A stretch of DNA of 64,000 bases from a virus, in IMG/VR virus record IMGVR_UViG_3300034073_004354, positions 62,001-126,000 of that record. One strand, written 5' to 3'. Position 1 is the stretch's first letter; every line of letters starts with the position of its first letter. Below the pieces are notes generated by a model. The model searched no databases and was not told the origin of the DNA. It saw only the letters and a list, made by a program, of their open reading frames with translations. The translations under genes were made by a program, and so were the position numbers. Below, piece by piece: positions 1-8,573 of this stretch.

Positions 1-8
1 TCATTCAT
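1..8 (-). CDS. Start of a gene running off the window
   Basis: An ATG at the reverse complement of 6-8 follows a GGAG Shine-Dalgarno site with five spacer bases. Only two full codons (Met-Asn) are inside the window, so nothing can be said about the product. Confidence 0.4.
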
Positions 9-16
9 TATTACTC

Positions 17-40
17 CGTACACGCGCGTGTGCGTGTGCA
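17..40. other. Alternating purine-pyrimidine tract with a 12-bp palindrome
   Basis: All 24 bases alternate pyrimidine and purine (CG, CA and TG steps), and 20-31 is a perfect palindrome, ACACGCGCGTGT. Such tracts are classic Z-DNA formers and stand out in this AT-rich DNA. It lies between the stop of the 70-residue gene and the Shine-Dalgarno site of the gene starting at 8, so it could be a leader element or protein-binding site. Function is inference. Confidence 0.5.
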
Positions 41-42
41 GT

Positions 43-255
43 CTAACCAACTATATCATCAGAAAACTTTCCCCTATATTTTTCAGATTCTTTAAGATCA
101 TCATCTATATTTTTACCAGAAGAAATATAGGCTTTGCCAAGTCTTTCAAACTCATCATCTTCCATGCTAGAAGTATCTATGCCATAATTTTCATAAAGCC
201 TTTCTAATTTCTTAGAAAATTCGCTTCTTTCTTTTTCTGGCTTAGTATTCTTCAT
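43..255 (-). CDS. Hypothetical 70-residue charged protein
   Basis: Small, Lys/Glu-rich soluble protein with no recognised domain. Its ATG overlaps the TAA of the KH-protein gene (TAATG), so it is probably translated by coupling and belongs to that operon. No signal peptide or membrane segment. Confidence 0.65.
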   Translation of the reverse strand: MKNTKPEKERSEFSKKLERLYENYGIDTSSMEDDEFERLGKAYISSGKNIDDDLKESEKYRGKFSDDIVG

Positions 256-506
256 TATTCTAATGGTTTGTTCATTACATTTATTAGTACCCTAACACCA
301 TTCTTGGCACCAGAGGCTTTTGAGATAGTACGAAGGGCACTTGCTACACGGCCACCCTTTCCGATTAACTTGCCTACATCATCTTTTGCAACTGTAATCT
401 CATAAAGAACACCCTTCTCGGATTGCTCTTCCGTAATCTTAACATTTTGCACATCATCAACAATGGATTTCACCATTGTTTCAACTAACACCTTGATCTC
501 TTTCAT
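255..506 (-). CDS. khpA: KhpA-like KH-domain RNA-binding protein
   Basis: A single KH domain of about 83 residues with the GxxG loop GKLIGKGG followed by RVASALRTI, the arrangement of the KhpA/YlqC (UPF0109) family. In bacteria KhpA binds RNA, usually with KhpB, and affects division and mRNA stability. Start chosen at 506: AAGGA lies eight bases upstream and the product then begins MKEIKV as in homologues; an ATG at 515 is the alternative. The gene begins inside the end of the Hsp20 gene. In a phage it may protect or steer transcripts (inference). Confidence 0.82.
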   Translation of the reverse strand: MKEIKVLVETMVKSIVDDVQNVKITEEQSEKGVLYEITVAKDDVGKLIGKGGRVASALRTISKASGAKNGVRVLINVMNKPLE

Positions 507-1017
507 CTTTCCCATCCTTAATTTTAATAGTTAAAAAATCTACTTTTACTTTTTCTGGAATCATAATATGAAGCAATCCATGCCGCATGGTTGCAGAAGA
601 TTTAAAGATATCAAATTCTTCACTAATAAAGAGCCTGACACAAAACTTTCTTCTGGCGATTCCACGCGAAATGGTGCCAATATGAATTCTAGGCCGGCTC
701 TCTTTAGAATACTCCTGAAAAGAATCATCAGGCTCTACGTTTGGGGTGCTGGATTGTGAGATACTATCCAAACCATTACCCTTTACAATTAAAACACTGT
801 TTTCAACTTCTACCGAAATATCTTCGGGGGCATAACCTGCAAGAGCAAAAGAAATGTTAAATCCATTTTGATCCCGCCACTCATCTGTCTTGGGAAAGTT
901 AGTAATGGATCCTTTGTTGAGTTTTACAACTTCATTAAAGTAATTATCATTACTAAATAACATTTCAACAACCTTTGCAGGCAAGGAATACCTTTTTTTA
1001 TCCATCGGTGTCTTCAT
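481..1017 (-). CDS. Divergent small heat-shock protein (Hsp20/alpha-crystallin)
   Basis: 178 residues. The middle and C-terminal part has the alpha-crystallin pattern: a strand ending in FALAGYAPEDISVEVEN, then LIVKG, and a final GLLHIMIPE that matches the family's GxLxIxIP edge. A long insert between the strands and a poor C-terminal IxI make it divergent. It would hold unfolding proteins. This is the second Hsp20 of the window (the other is at 33887-34390). Start is uncertain: ATG at 1017 or 1005. Confidence 0.75.
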   Translation of the reverse strand: MKTPMDKKRYSLPAKVVEMLFSNDNYFNEVVKLNKGSITNFPKTDEWRDQNGFNISFALAGYAPEDISVEVENSVLIVKGNGLDSISQSSTPNVEPDDSFQEYSKESRPRIHIGTISRGIARRKFCVRLFISEEFDIFKSSATMRHGLLHIMIPEKVKVDFLTIKIKDGKDERDQGVS

Positions 1018-1345
1018 CCTCTTCTGTCTTCATATTTGATTCAGTTTTCTCTAACTCTTTTGCTTTTAGAGCAATAATCATGTCAAGATAGTCAATAATA
1101 TAACCAAGCTTATAAGCTAAAAGACTAATAGTGGCACCCGCAACAACTGGGTGAATTCCAAAAATAAAACTTAAAATTAACCCAACCCAAAAGCCAGAAC
1201 ACATCATGCAAGATATTAATTTCCCAAAAAATCCTGATTTCGCAGTAATGAAATTTCTGATTTTGTCAAAAATTGATGCATTGACCACTAAATTCGTTAT
1301 ACCAACACCAGACAATAGAAACAATAAAAAATTGATAATTGTCAT
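998..1345 (-). CDS. Small integral membrane protein, DUF1360-like
   Basis: 115 residues. An N-terminal hydrophobic helix (residues 3-20), then CMMCSGFWVGLILSF and a second hydrophobic stretch to about 85, ending in an acidic tail. The CxxC-GFWVGL segment resembles DUF1360 membrane proteins. It would sit in the host inner membrane; role unknown. It overlaps the Hsp20 gene by 20 bases. Confidence 0.65.
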   Translation of the reverse strand: MTIINFLLFLLSGVGITNLVVNASIFDKIRNFITAKSGFFGKLISCMMCSGFWVGLILSFIFGIHPVVAGATISLLAYKLGYIIDYLDMIIALKAKELEKTESNMKTEEDEDTDG

Positions 1346-1351
1346 AACGAT

Positions 1352-1930
1352 TTACCTCTTTCCATTGAAAAAACTGATTTGACCAAGGTTATCAGCATCA
1401 ATATATTCTACACAGTCTTCGCCCATAAACTTAATTCTATATCTAGCCATCTTATCAGGATCCTCATCGCTAGGCTTTTCTACAAACTGTCCGTTAATAG
1501 AAGGGCTGATTTTAATGTAACCGCCATGACCACCGTTGTGAGTATTTAACTTAATCCACAGATCCTTCTGATCGTATTCTATATCAGAAACCAATTTTAA
1601 GACACCCTTACCTGGTGCAATCCTTTTTTCTAAATCCAGTACGTCTGGCTTGTAAGTAATAAAACCAGTTACAACTACACCTACATAGGATGCAAACAAA
1701 TCTTTAAGTGGCTCCAGCATAAACTGCTGAGGTTCTTCTGGCGGAACAACAATCATAACCTCATTAACTGTCGCTACCTTTTCTGGTGGCGGTGTCATTT
1801 CATTTGTAGCCACAGTTTCTTTTGATTCCAAATCCGATAATTCTTCGGATAGAATCTCTTTAATCTCTAAGATATTCTTCCAAAGTTCTTTGCATTTGTT
1901 GACTAATCCAGATGTGTTCAGTTTGCGCAT
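1352..1930 (-). CDS. Hypothetical 192-residue protein
   Basis: No recognised family. A predicted helix at 1-40, a Pro/Glu/Val-rich linker (45-72), then a beta-rich domain (80-190) with a GGHGGYIKI loop. The start lies 71 bases inside thyX, an unusually long overlap, but AAGG sits ten bases upstream and no later ATG precedes the linker. Coding is supported by its place in a continuous operon. Confidence 0.6.
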   Translation of the reverse strand: MRKLNTSGLVNKCKELWKNILEIKEILSEELSDLESKETVATNEMTPPPEKVATVNEVMIVVPPEEPQQFMLEPLKDLFASYVGVVVTGFITYKPDVLDLEKRIAPGKGVLKLVSDIEYDQKDLWIKLNTHNGGHGGYIKISPSINGQFVEKPSDEDPDKMARYRIKFMGEDCVEYIDADNLGQISFFNGKR

Positions 1931-2810
1931 GTCGTGAATTCCTTAATGGTAAATAGTTATTGTAGAAATCATCAAGATAGAATGTTACATACATCTCTGT
2001 CATTCTACCCTCTGGTAATACAAATCTAGCAAATTCCCTAAACCTTTTATACTCATCGTTAGAAATTAATCCTTCGTCTTTTGCTTTCTTTGCAGATGCC
2101 ATAGCACCTTCGTACTTTTCAATTATAATGTTAGTAGAGTCTAAATACTCACCCAAGTCCATTCCGATTTTTCTGGCAATTTGGGTGCAATCATCCACAG
2201 GCGGAATAACCTCTTGATGAATTGTTTTATACCTTCCAGATACGGCATTGAAGCTGCCTTTTCTGTGGCGCAGGGCTTGAGTGGCGATTGAAAGCGGCAT
2301 TTTCAGACGCCACGTTGCTCGACTTAATGAACGTTCAGATTCAGGATGCACACTCACCAATTCAACCGACATACCATGATTACCCAAAATATGATCTACA
2401 GAAGGTGGGTAATCTTCTTCAAAATAAGTCATATTGGAACACAAGGCGGATAGCTCTGGCCTTGCTTGGCAAAATAACTTCCACGGCTCACGCGCATACA
2501 AATTTTGTGTACGTGTGATCTTAACAAAGTTTAAAAGATCCAGAGTACATTTAGCACCACTAACCCTAGACCACTTATTCTCAAAATAGAGAACCCCACC
2601 AGTATCAATAATCTCTCTAGAATCTTCGTCATCATATTCTAGAGTAAGAGTTACTGATTCTAGTGGAGAGGTGTGGTGATTATCTATCAGAAACTTAACC
2701 ACTCGCAACGCGTCTTGATCTGATCTGCTGGCCGCTTTTACTTCTGACATGGTAGAAATCCATGCAGAATTAGCTACGTCACGATAATCACCCGTAATCT
2801 TAAGCTTCAT
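1860..2810 (-). CDS. thyX: Flavin-dependent thymidylate synthase ThyX
   Basis: Methylates dUMP to dTMP with FAD, NADPH and methylene-tetrahydrofolate. The ThyX signature RHRxxSxNxxSxR is complete at residues 181-193 (RHRKGSFNAVSGR), and the C-terminal region keeps RNSRHAQTEHIW for nucleotide binding. At 316 residues it is longer than many bacterial ThyX and like phage forms. ATG at 2810 has GAGGAAG upstream and overlaps the end of the M16 gene by 11 bases. It supplies dTTP for an AT-rich genome, alongside the IMPDH and PurA genes further on. Confidence 0.95.
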   Translation of the reverse strand: MKLKITGDYRDVANSAWISTMSEVKAASRSDQDALRVVKFLIDNHHTSPLESVTLTLEYDDEDSREIIDTGGVLYFENKWSRVSGAKCTLDLLNFVKITRTQNLYAREPWKLFCQARPELSALCSNMTYFEEDYPPSVDHILGNHGMSVELVSVHPESERSLSRATWRLKMPLSIATQALRHRKGSFNAVSGRYKTIHQEVIPPVDDCTQIARKIGMDLGEYLDSTNIIIEKYEGAMASAKKAKDEGLISNDEYKRFREFARFVLPEGRMTEMYVTFYLDDFYNNYLPLRNSRHAQTEHIWISQQMQRTLEEYLRD

Positions 2811-4005
2811 TTTTAACTTCCTCGCGACAGATCAAAGTTAGCTTTTGTTCTGGATTAAAATTGCGTCGGGCTGCAAGCAAAATATCTGCCACAGTTACAT
2901 CCGCAATCTTTTTCTCTAATTCTTCTAAACTTTCTTGACCATAAAATGCTCTGACAGAAGAATCCATAGCAAGTGAACGACTACTTTCTGTCAAGCTGTA
3001 AATATGTGTTCTATACTTGTTTTTTGCTCGCTGCAATTCTTCTTCGGTCACTTCTTCTGACTTAATTCTCTCAATCTCCTTATCAATTAGCAATAACATC
3101 TCTTCCACATTTTCATCACGAGTAGATGTAACAATAGATGTAAAACCATAATCACGATAAGCACTAGCACCGGCATTAATGCTATAGCATAAACCACGCT
3201 TTTCTCGAACCTCTGTAAATAACCTAGAATCCATGCCTTCACCCAAGATGGAGAATAGCACGTCATCTACAACAGTATGCGGTGACTTAATAGACTCACC
3301 TGGAAATACTGTCCATACATAAGTATGCTCTAATTCTGGGCGAGTAACTTCTACACGTCGTGTTCCCTTCCACTCTGGATTGTAAGAATCTTCAAGGTGA
3401 CGCATCTTTCCATTTGCACTTCCAAAGTACTTACGCAACATCTTCTTTGCTTCACGCTTGGAGAAATTGCCACTAAAAGAAACTAGGGCGTCCTTTCGCT
3501 TATAGAACTTCTTATAAAATCTTACAAGTTCCTTATGGGTAAATCCAGAAATAGACTCCTGTGTACCAATAATAGGCACCCCATAACGTCCCTGCCACAT
3601 ATCCTTACATAAGGCGTCCCACATAAAACTTTGAATATCATCCTTTGATGACATTTCTTCTTCCTTCACTACCTCTCGTTCCTTCTTAAATTCATCTTCT
3701 GGAAGTACAGAATTAAAAACAATATCAGAGAGAATTTCCATAGCCTTCTCTGTGTTTTCATAAGGAACGGAAATGTAAAAAGTTACCTTTTCCATAGAAG
3801 TAAAGGCGTTAAAATATCCGCCAAGAAAACCTACTTCCTTTGGGATATCCAAATACGTGCGTGTGGGTGTACCCTTAAAAATCATATGTTCCAACATATG
3901 TGCTAGACCGGGTGAGAATTTTTCACCCTCTGCTCGGGCACCTGCATCAAAGGTTACTGTTACGGTTGAAATACGGCTCTGAACCTTGTCAAAAATTTGA
4001 ATCAA
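2800..4005 (-). CDS. M16-family zinc metalloprotease (insulinase/PqqL type)
   Basis: The inverted zinc motif HMLEH is at residues 36-40, and the third ligand lies in EREVVKEEE near 109-117, the HxxEH-x(70-75)-E layout of M16. A second, inactive-like M16 domain follows from about residue 200. At 401 residues it is slightly short at the N-terminus compared with bacterial members (about 420) but starts just before the first core strand. The start codon is TTG at 4005 with a strong GGAGG five bases upstream; no ATG is available. It could process phage or host peptides; substrate unknown. Confidence 0.9.
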   Translation of the reverse strand: MIQIFDKVQSRISTVTVTFDAGARAEGEKFSPGLAHMLEHMIFKGTPTRTYLDIPKEVGFLGGYFNAFTSMEKVTFYISVPYENTEKAMEILSDIVFNSVLPEDEFKKEREVVKEEEMSSKDDIQSFMWDALCKDMWQGRYGVPIIGTQESISGFTHKELVRFYKKFYKRKDALVSFSGNFSKREAKKMLRKYFGSANGKMRHLEDSYNPEWKGTRRVEVTRPELEHTYVWTVFPGESIKSPHTVVDDVLFSILGEGMDSRLFTEVREKRGLCYSINAGASAYRDYGFTSIVTSTRDENVEEMLLLIDKEIERIKSEEVTEEELQRAKNKYRTHIYSLTESSRSLAMDSSVRAFYGQESLEELEKKIADVTVADILLAARRNFNPEQKLTLICREEVKNEA

Positions 4006-4031
4006 CTTTCCTCCAATTTAATCTATTGATA

Positions 4032-4060
4032 ATCATACTATAATTTTGAATGAAAAACAA
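4032..4060 (-). promoter_or_regulatory. Sigma70-like promoter for the M16-thyX operon
   Basis: On the minus strand TTGTTT (4055-4060) and TATGAT (4032-4037) are separated by 17 bases, directly after the terminator hairpin of the upstream unit and about 25 bases before the TTG start of the M16 gene. Confidence 0.5.
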
Positions 4061-4098
4061 AAAAGCCTACCCACCGATTTTTCAGCAGGTAGGCTTTT
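4061..4098 (-). terminator. Rho-independent terminator after the VWA gene
   Basis: An 11-bp stem (AAAAGCCTACC with GGTAGGCTTTT) and a 16-base loop, followed on the minus strand by TTGTTTTTC. It closes the transcript of the VWA metalloprotease gene. Confidence 0.85.
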
Positions 4099-4108
4099 GA
4101 AGCTAAAA

Positions 4109-5347
4109 CTACTTATCCTTGATTTCTACCACCACACGCTTACCAAATGGCGGATTTACACTTGCACCTGCTGGACTCAAGGCCCATAGAACACGATTAC
4201 TGGGACGATAATCAAACGGTGCGCAACCATCAGTAAAGATAACTACACCATCATACTTATGTTCATCAGAGTATTGAAGTAGCGGTGTGAAGTTTGTACC
4301 ACCACGACCCACAATCTCCATAGTCTTAATCTTCTTCTTGATTTCTACTGGCTCACCCAGAAGTGCGGTATCAAACATAACAACATCACAGTGAACTTTT
4401 TCAGCGACCATTCCGTTAATCTCGGACAAGAAAATCTCGATTTCTTGGTCTGTAATTGATCCCGATGTATCAATTCCTACAAGTAACTTCTGTGTATAAT
4501 TTCGACGTTGCCCTGGCTGAATATACACATTTCGTAGTTCATCTGTACGATTAGAACGAATAGCCTGTTCACGACGATTAATGCGCGTGCGTGTGGTCCT
4601 GTGTCCTGCAAGAATCAACTTGTTGATAAACCAACGTAGTTCTCGCTTCCAATTAACCACAGGCTTGTTTGCTTCAATAATTGCCTTAGCCAGACCAGAA
4701 CCAATATCTGACCAACCCTTCTCTTCCTGAGCCTTGATACACTTGTCAGCAATACTCCGAATCTTTTCCTTGACTACATCACTTTCACACTCACCCCAAC
4801 GACCGTGACTATCTACAAGCTCACCCTTGCCTTCAGTATATCCATTCACATCCTGCTGATTCTTCTCAGCTTCCTTCTTCAGATTTTCATAGTACCATTC
4901 AGCCGCTTCGAACTCTGGCATCTGAAAAGTGCTAGGATAAAAACATCCAGCCGGAAGATTTGAAACGTGACAATTGATTGCCATATCTGCAGCAATATTG
5001 TATCCACGCTTGTTGTAATCAAAATGATCAGAACGAGTGATGTGATGAAGAAGAACGTGCAAAGCCTCGTGCTGAAGAACTGCACGCAACTCACCACTAG
5101 TAAGTGTCATAATCCACTCAGGGTTGTAGTAAAGGCCAAGATCAACCTGCTTCAAAATACCTACACCCATCGTCGGAAGATCCCGAACCTGTCGCTTATT
5201 AAGGAACATAAAGACAGTTCCGAAAATAGGCTTGAAAACAATCAACTTTGAGATTGCCGAATCAAGACGATCTTGAGCTTCTTTGTTATGCCCCAAAATC
5301 GCTGGCTGCTCCACCTTCGGTGCTTCCTTGTTTTCTTGAATGGACAT
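4109..5347 (-). CDS. DUF2201-type putative metallopeptidase with VWA-like domain
   Basis: 412 residues in two parts. The N-terminal domain has a zincin motif HEALH at 93-97 within a helix, as in the DUF2201 putative metallopeptidase domain. The C-terminal domain is VWA-like with the MIDAS start DTSGS (293-297) and a later FTDG. Such proteins are encoded next to MoxR-type AAA+ ATPases and are thought to act with them in protein remodelling or metal insertion. Here the ATPase gene lies immediately upstream on the same strand, though a terminator hairpin separates them. Start has AGGAG eight bases upstream. Confidence 0.85.
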   Translation of the reverse strand: MSIQENKEAPKVEQPAILGHNKEAQDRLDSAISKLIVFKPIFGTVFMFLNKRQVRDLPTMGVGILKQVDLGLYYNPEWIMTLTSGELRAVLQHEALHVLLHHITRSDHFDYNKRGYNIAADMAINCHVSNLPAGCFYPSTFQMPEFEAAEWYYENLKKEAEKNQQDVNGYTEGKGELVDSHGRWGECESDVVKEKIRSIADKCIKAQEEKGWSDIGSGLAKAIIEANKPVVNWKRELRWFINKLILAGHRTTRTRINRREQAIRSNRTDELRNVYIQPGQRRNYTQKLLVGIDTSGSITDQEIEIFLSEINGMVAEKVHCDVVMFDTALLGEPVEIKKKIKTMEIVGRGGTNFTPLLQYSDEHKYDGVVIFTDGCAPFDYRPSNRVLWALSPAGASVNPPFGKRVVVEIKDK

Positions 5348-5376
5348 TCTTACTCCTAATATTTTAAGGTAAATAA

Positions 5377-5403
5377 AATGGGGCCGGTATATCCAGCCCC
5401 ATT
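5377..5403 (-). terminator. Terminator between the MoxR and VWA genes
   Basis: Stem AATGGGGC/GCCCCATT with an 11-base loop, followed on the minus strand by TTTATTT. It lies four bases past the stop of the ATPase gene and may attenuate rather than fully stop transcription into the VWA gene, since no clear promoter is seen between them. Confidence 0.75.
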
Positions 5404-5406
5404 AGA

Positions 5407-6462
5407 TCAGCGGCAGTATACGCTACGAATGAATCCTGCAAAGTCCTTATCAGTCTGCCACTTGAGAATAATCTTCTTCATCTTGCTGATTTCAAGAAGA
5501 TCAGTCCAGAACTGCGAAGCCACATCCTTTGGCAACATCTGCATAAATGCCTTGATGTTATCCTGCTGCTCTTCCTGTAGTGAAGCAGCAGTTCGCTTAT
5601 CAATAGTCTTGCTTACAGAACGTGAAAGTGCTGCAATACTTTCAATATCATTTGCGGCAGCCTCAACCTTGTGCTTAACTTCAGCAAGATTGTCCAGAAT
5701 ATCGTCTGGCTTGAGTCGGGCAAAGTCGTTCATAAAGAACTTGGGGAAGGTGATTGATACAGTAGAACCTAACCAACCCTTAGTAATCTGAGTAAGGAAT
5801 CCTTCATCCATATCATCCCAAAGACCAAGTGCCTGCACCGTGTCATTAAACTGAACCCAAGAACGACGGGAAGGATAAACCTTACCTGCTTCCAAATTAC
5901 CTACAGGTGGATCTAGATGCTCAGGATTCTGTGCAATATAATCTACAACGGCTGGATGCACACCCGCGCTCGTAGCCCAGTTCATCCATTCCTTTGCAGT
6001 TGGATCGAAATCAATAAAGAACCAACGATCCAGAAGCGCAGGGTCAAGCTCCACAACGTCGTAATCATCAGAACCGTTGATTGCTGCAACCACTCGCCAA
6101 CCAGCGGGAAGTGCCTCACCATCCAAACGACGATCCAAACAAATCTCGAAAACTGCCTGAAGAACATCCTTTGAAGCTCGGTTCAACTCATCAAAGAATA
6201 GAATCCCGCGAGACTCTGGATCACGAGGCCACCAGTAAGGCTTGAGGAATTCAGTACGGTTAGACTTTTCGTTGAGAAATGGTAGCCCCTTGATATCCCC
6301 TACTTCACACTGAGAGAGGCGAACATCGAAGTATCCGATACCCTGCTCCTTAGCAACCTGCTTAACAACCGATGACTTGCCGACACCGTGTTTTGCAACA
6401 AGCATAACAGACTTGTCGGTTGGAATGTCACGAAGGATTCGCTTGGTTTGTGATGCGTTCAT
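5407..6462 (-). CDS. MoxR-like AAA+ ATPase
   Basis: 351 residues with Walker A KHGVGKSS (24-31), Walker B ILFFDELN (87-94), a sensor-1 region near AAINGSDD and an arginine-finger region LDRWFFIDF, the order seen in MoxR/RavA-like ATPases. It probably works with the VWA/HEALH protein encoded next. The transcript has a leader of about 100 bases with a consensus phage promoter. The partner substrate is unknown; MoxR/VWA pairs in other phages are associated with late functions, but that is inference here. Confidence 0.88.
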   Translation of the reverse strand: MNASQTKRILRDIPTDKSVMLVAKHGVGKSSVVKQVAKEQGIGYFDVRLSQCEVGDIKGLPFLNEKSNRTEFLKPYWWPRDPESRGILFFDELNRASKDVLQAVFEICLDRRLDGEALPAGWRVVAAINGSDDYDVVELDPALLDRWFFIDFDPTAKEWMNWATSAGVHPAVVDYIAQNPEHLDPPVGNLEAGKVYPSRRSWVQFNDTVQALGLWDDMDEGFLTQITKGWLGSTVSITFPKFFMNDFARLKPDDILDNLAEVKHKVEAAANDIESIAALSRSVSKTIDKRTAASLQEEQQDNIKAFMQMLPKDVASQFWTDLLEISKMKKIILKWQTDKDFAGFIRSVYCR

Positions 6463-6570
6463 TTTGGATTCTCCTATTCAGCAGTTACAATTTTGAATTC
6501 TTGGTGGAAGATTTTTATTCTTCATACCGCTTTTAGTTACCGGGGGAGGGGTTTCATCCCTCACACCATA

Positions 6571-6599
6571 GATATAGCAGGATAGATTTTGATATTAAA
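6571..6599 (-). promoter_or_regulatory. Phage consensus promoter (TTTAAT-N17-TATATC)
   Basis: Minus strand: TTTAAT at 6594-6599, TATATC at 6571-6576, 17 bases apart. The intergenic stretch 6463-6628 also holds a small GAGGG/CCCTC hairpin (about 6543-6563) in the leader of the ATPase mRNA; nothing else is seen in it. Confidence 0.65.
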
Positions 6600-6628
6600 A
6601 CTTTTTTGTTAGATAGAACAATAAGGTT

Positions 6629-8182
6629 TTATGTTTTAAAAACATATAATCTTTGTCCAGCGTCCCAGATCTTGTGCAAACCTAGCTCTTTGGCATGTTC
6701 TTTTTCTGAAAGCCCCCTGTTATCCATGTTGGCACGACATTTAAGCCTATTAAAAGTAGTTTTATAATCAGTCCATTCCCAACCTTGTGTTTCTTTATCT
6801 AAGACAAAACTATGATTCAATAAAAACTTTCCCGTTCCATATCTTAAATCTACCCAATAATGTATAGAAAGATTTCCAACGAGGTTAGTGATTCCTTTCA
6901 ATAGTTTTGAAAAAGCACCAACCACATTAGTATTTATTTTGGAGCAAAACCTTTCTACTTTAATAATCTTAGATTCTTGAATTTTATAAGACATTATAGA
7001 AATTAGCTCTTCATTTAAGAAAAGTCCAATATGCTTAGCGGGCTTATAGCCTTTAATATGGTGTTGTTCTAAGAATGATTTAGCAAGTGCAGTAGTGACT
7101 TCTTTTAAGGTTGTTTTTCTAGCTCCTATTTTGCCTTGAGAATTTCCTATAGCGTTATTGATCATAGATTTTATGATAGGCATTTTAAAGTAAATTTCAT
7201 CTGCACGAAATTGAAAAAGCCTAAGATTTAGGTCTTCATATTTTTTTCTCATTACAAAATGATAATCAGCAGGTAGCTTTTCTTCTGAATGCCAATATAG
7301 CCCATCAGCATTTAAATATATAGTATCAGTAATTTTAAAATCAGGTCGATATGAAAATCCGGCAATAGGTTGCTTGTTCCAAAGTGTTAGGCCTAATGAA
7401 TTTGAAACAAGGTTTTCAATATCAGAAATCTTATGCACATAATTCTGACAGAATTCTTTGAAGTCTTCTTCTGCAAACTCTTTATTAATCTGTAGCCATT
7501 TATAGATTGCCATATCAGAAATATTATATTCTTGCGACCAAAAAGCTGGTGTTTTTCCGCAAACCAACGTTATCTGTCCGTTGTTGGCTTGTGTCTCTTG
7601 GATCTTCTTTCTTATTTCTTCAGATTGAAATGGATTTAGAACACCATATCTTTCAAGAAGTGTTGCCTCAGCTTTTGCTTTAATTTCTGGATTTTTAAGA
7701 GTGCAATCAGAGCCATATCTTTCTCTTACGGTTTCAGAAAACTTTTGAAGTATGGCTTCACTTTTTAATGGTGAATCTACACCATAATTTTTAATGATGG
7801 TTGCCATTTTTTTGTCTTTAACTTCTTGGGATTGGGATGGATTTTCTACACCATATTTAGATAGGTTTGTTTGCTTTATCTTTTCTTTAACTTGACTATT
7901 TTGAAATTGGTTTTCTGTGCCATATTTTTGAAGGTTAGTTTGCTTCTTTTTCTCTATGGCAGTTTTACTATGTGCAGCATTAACTACGCCATGATTTTGC
8001 AACATAGTTTTTTCTCTGGCTTCTTTAACCTTGTTCGATTCTTTTTTGAAGCCATACATTTTAACCATTTTATTAATAAAGTAGGGGCTGCATCCTGCCA
8101 GTTGAGCTAACTCAACCCAGCTTAGATTTTCAACAATATATTTTTGATAAAGCCAATCTTTATCCAAATTTGTTTTTTTCAT
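6629..8182 (-). CDS. Free-standing homing endonuclease, Vsr-like core with target-binding repeats
   Basis: 517 residues. The N-terminus has a helix-turn-helix-like segment, then six tandem 23-residue repeats (about 70-205) each opening with a N/K/R-Y-G-x-x-N/S motif, typical of Hef/MobE-like phage homing nucleases. After a second HTH-like segment (220-250) comes a PD-(D/E)xK/Vsr-like core with SYRPDF, ADGLYWHSE and RLFQFRADE (about 305-360), and a C-terminal domain ending in WDAGQRLYVF. It cuts a target allele to spread its own gene. AGGGG precedes the ATG. Its insertion target in this genome is not identified. Confidence 0.8.
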   Translation of the reverse strand: MKKTNLDKDWLYQKYIVENLSWVELAQLAGCSPYFINKMVKMYGFKKESNKVKEAREKTMLQNHGVVNAAHSKTAIEKKKQTNLQKYGTENQFQNSQVKEKIKQTNLSKYGVENPSQSQEVKDKKMATIIKNYGVDSPLKSEAILQKFSETVRERYGSDCTLKNPEIKAKAEATLLERYGVLNPFQSEEIRKKIQETQANNGQITLVCGKTPAFWSQEYNISDMAIYKWLQINKEFAEEDFKEFCQNYVHKISDIENLVSNSLGLTLWNKQPIAGFSYRPDFKITDTIYLNADGLYWHSEEKLPADYHFVMRKKYEDLNLRLFQFRADEIYFKMPIIKSMINNAIGNSQGKIGARKTTLKEVTTALAKSFLEQHHIKGYKPAKHIGLFLNEELISIMSYKIQESKIIKVERFCSKINTNVVGAFSKLLKGITNLVGNLSIHYWVDLRYGTGKFLLNHSFVLDKETQGWEWTDYKTTFNRLKCRANMDNRGLSEKEHAKELGLHKIWDAGQRLYVFKT

Positions 8183-8196
8183 GCAGCCCCTAATTA

Positions 8197-8565
8197 TTAA
8201 GAAGTTAAACCATCAAGAATTAAGCTATAGGCCCCATTGATCTTTTCTAGATTTTTAACCATTCCGGGTAAAGATGGGTGATATTTTTCTCCCACTTGAA
8301 TTTGGGCAACGGCTTGAATATTGGCTCTGATTTGAGAACCAATATCTTGAAGGATTTGCATTCTACGATCTAATTCTAGAACGGCAGATTCTTCTTTGGC
8401 CTTTATGGTTTCTTTTTGTTCTGCAACCTTTCCTTCCATCATATTTAAAGTTGCTTTTAACTGGGAAAGGCGATCCATTAACTCTTGACGCTTTTCCTGG
8501 GTAATCAGTTGGCTAACAACTTGCTCTGGTGGTTGTGTAGAATTAACTAGGTTCTGCTGTGACAT
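8197..8565 (-). CDS. Hypothetical coiled-coil protein, 122 residues
   Basis: Residues 20-85 form a probable long helical coiled coil rich in Gln, Glu and Lys. No known domain. Good Shine-Dalgarno (AAGGAG) before the ATG. It is similar in style, not clearly in sequence, to the Gln-rich protein at 51994-52332. Confidence 0.65.
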   Translation of the reverse strand: MSQQNLVNSTQPPEQVVSQLITQEKRQELMDRLSQLKATLNMMEGKVAEQKETIKAKEESAVLELDRRMQILQDIGSQIRANIQAVAQIQVGEKYHPSLPGMVKNLEKINGAYSLILDGLTS

Positions 8566-8573
8566 ATTTCTCC

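Noticed and set aside
5378-5791. Plus-strand 137-residue ORF
   Set aside because: Antisense shadow of the MoxR ATPase gene.
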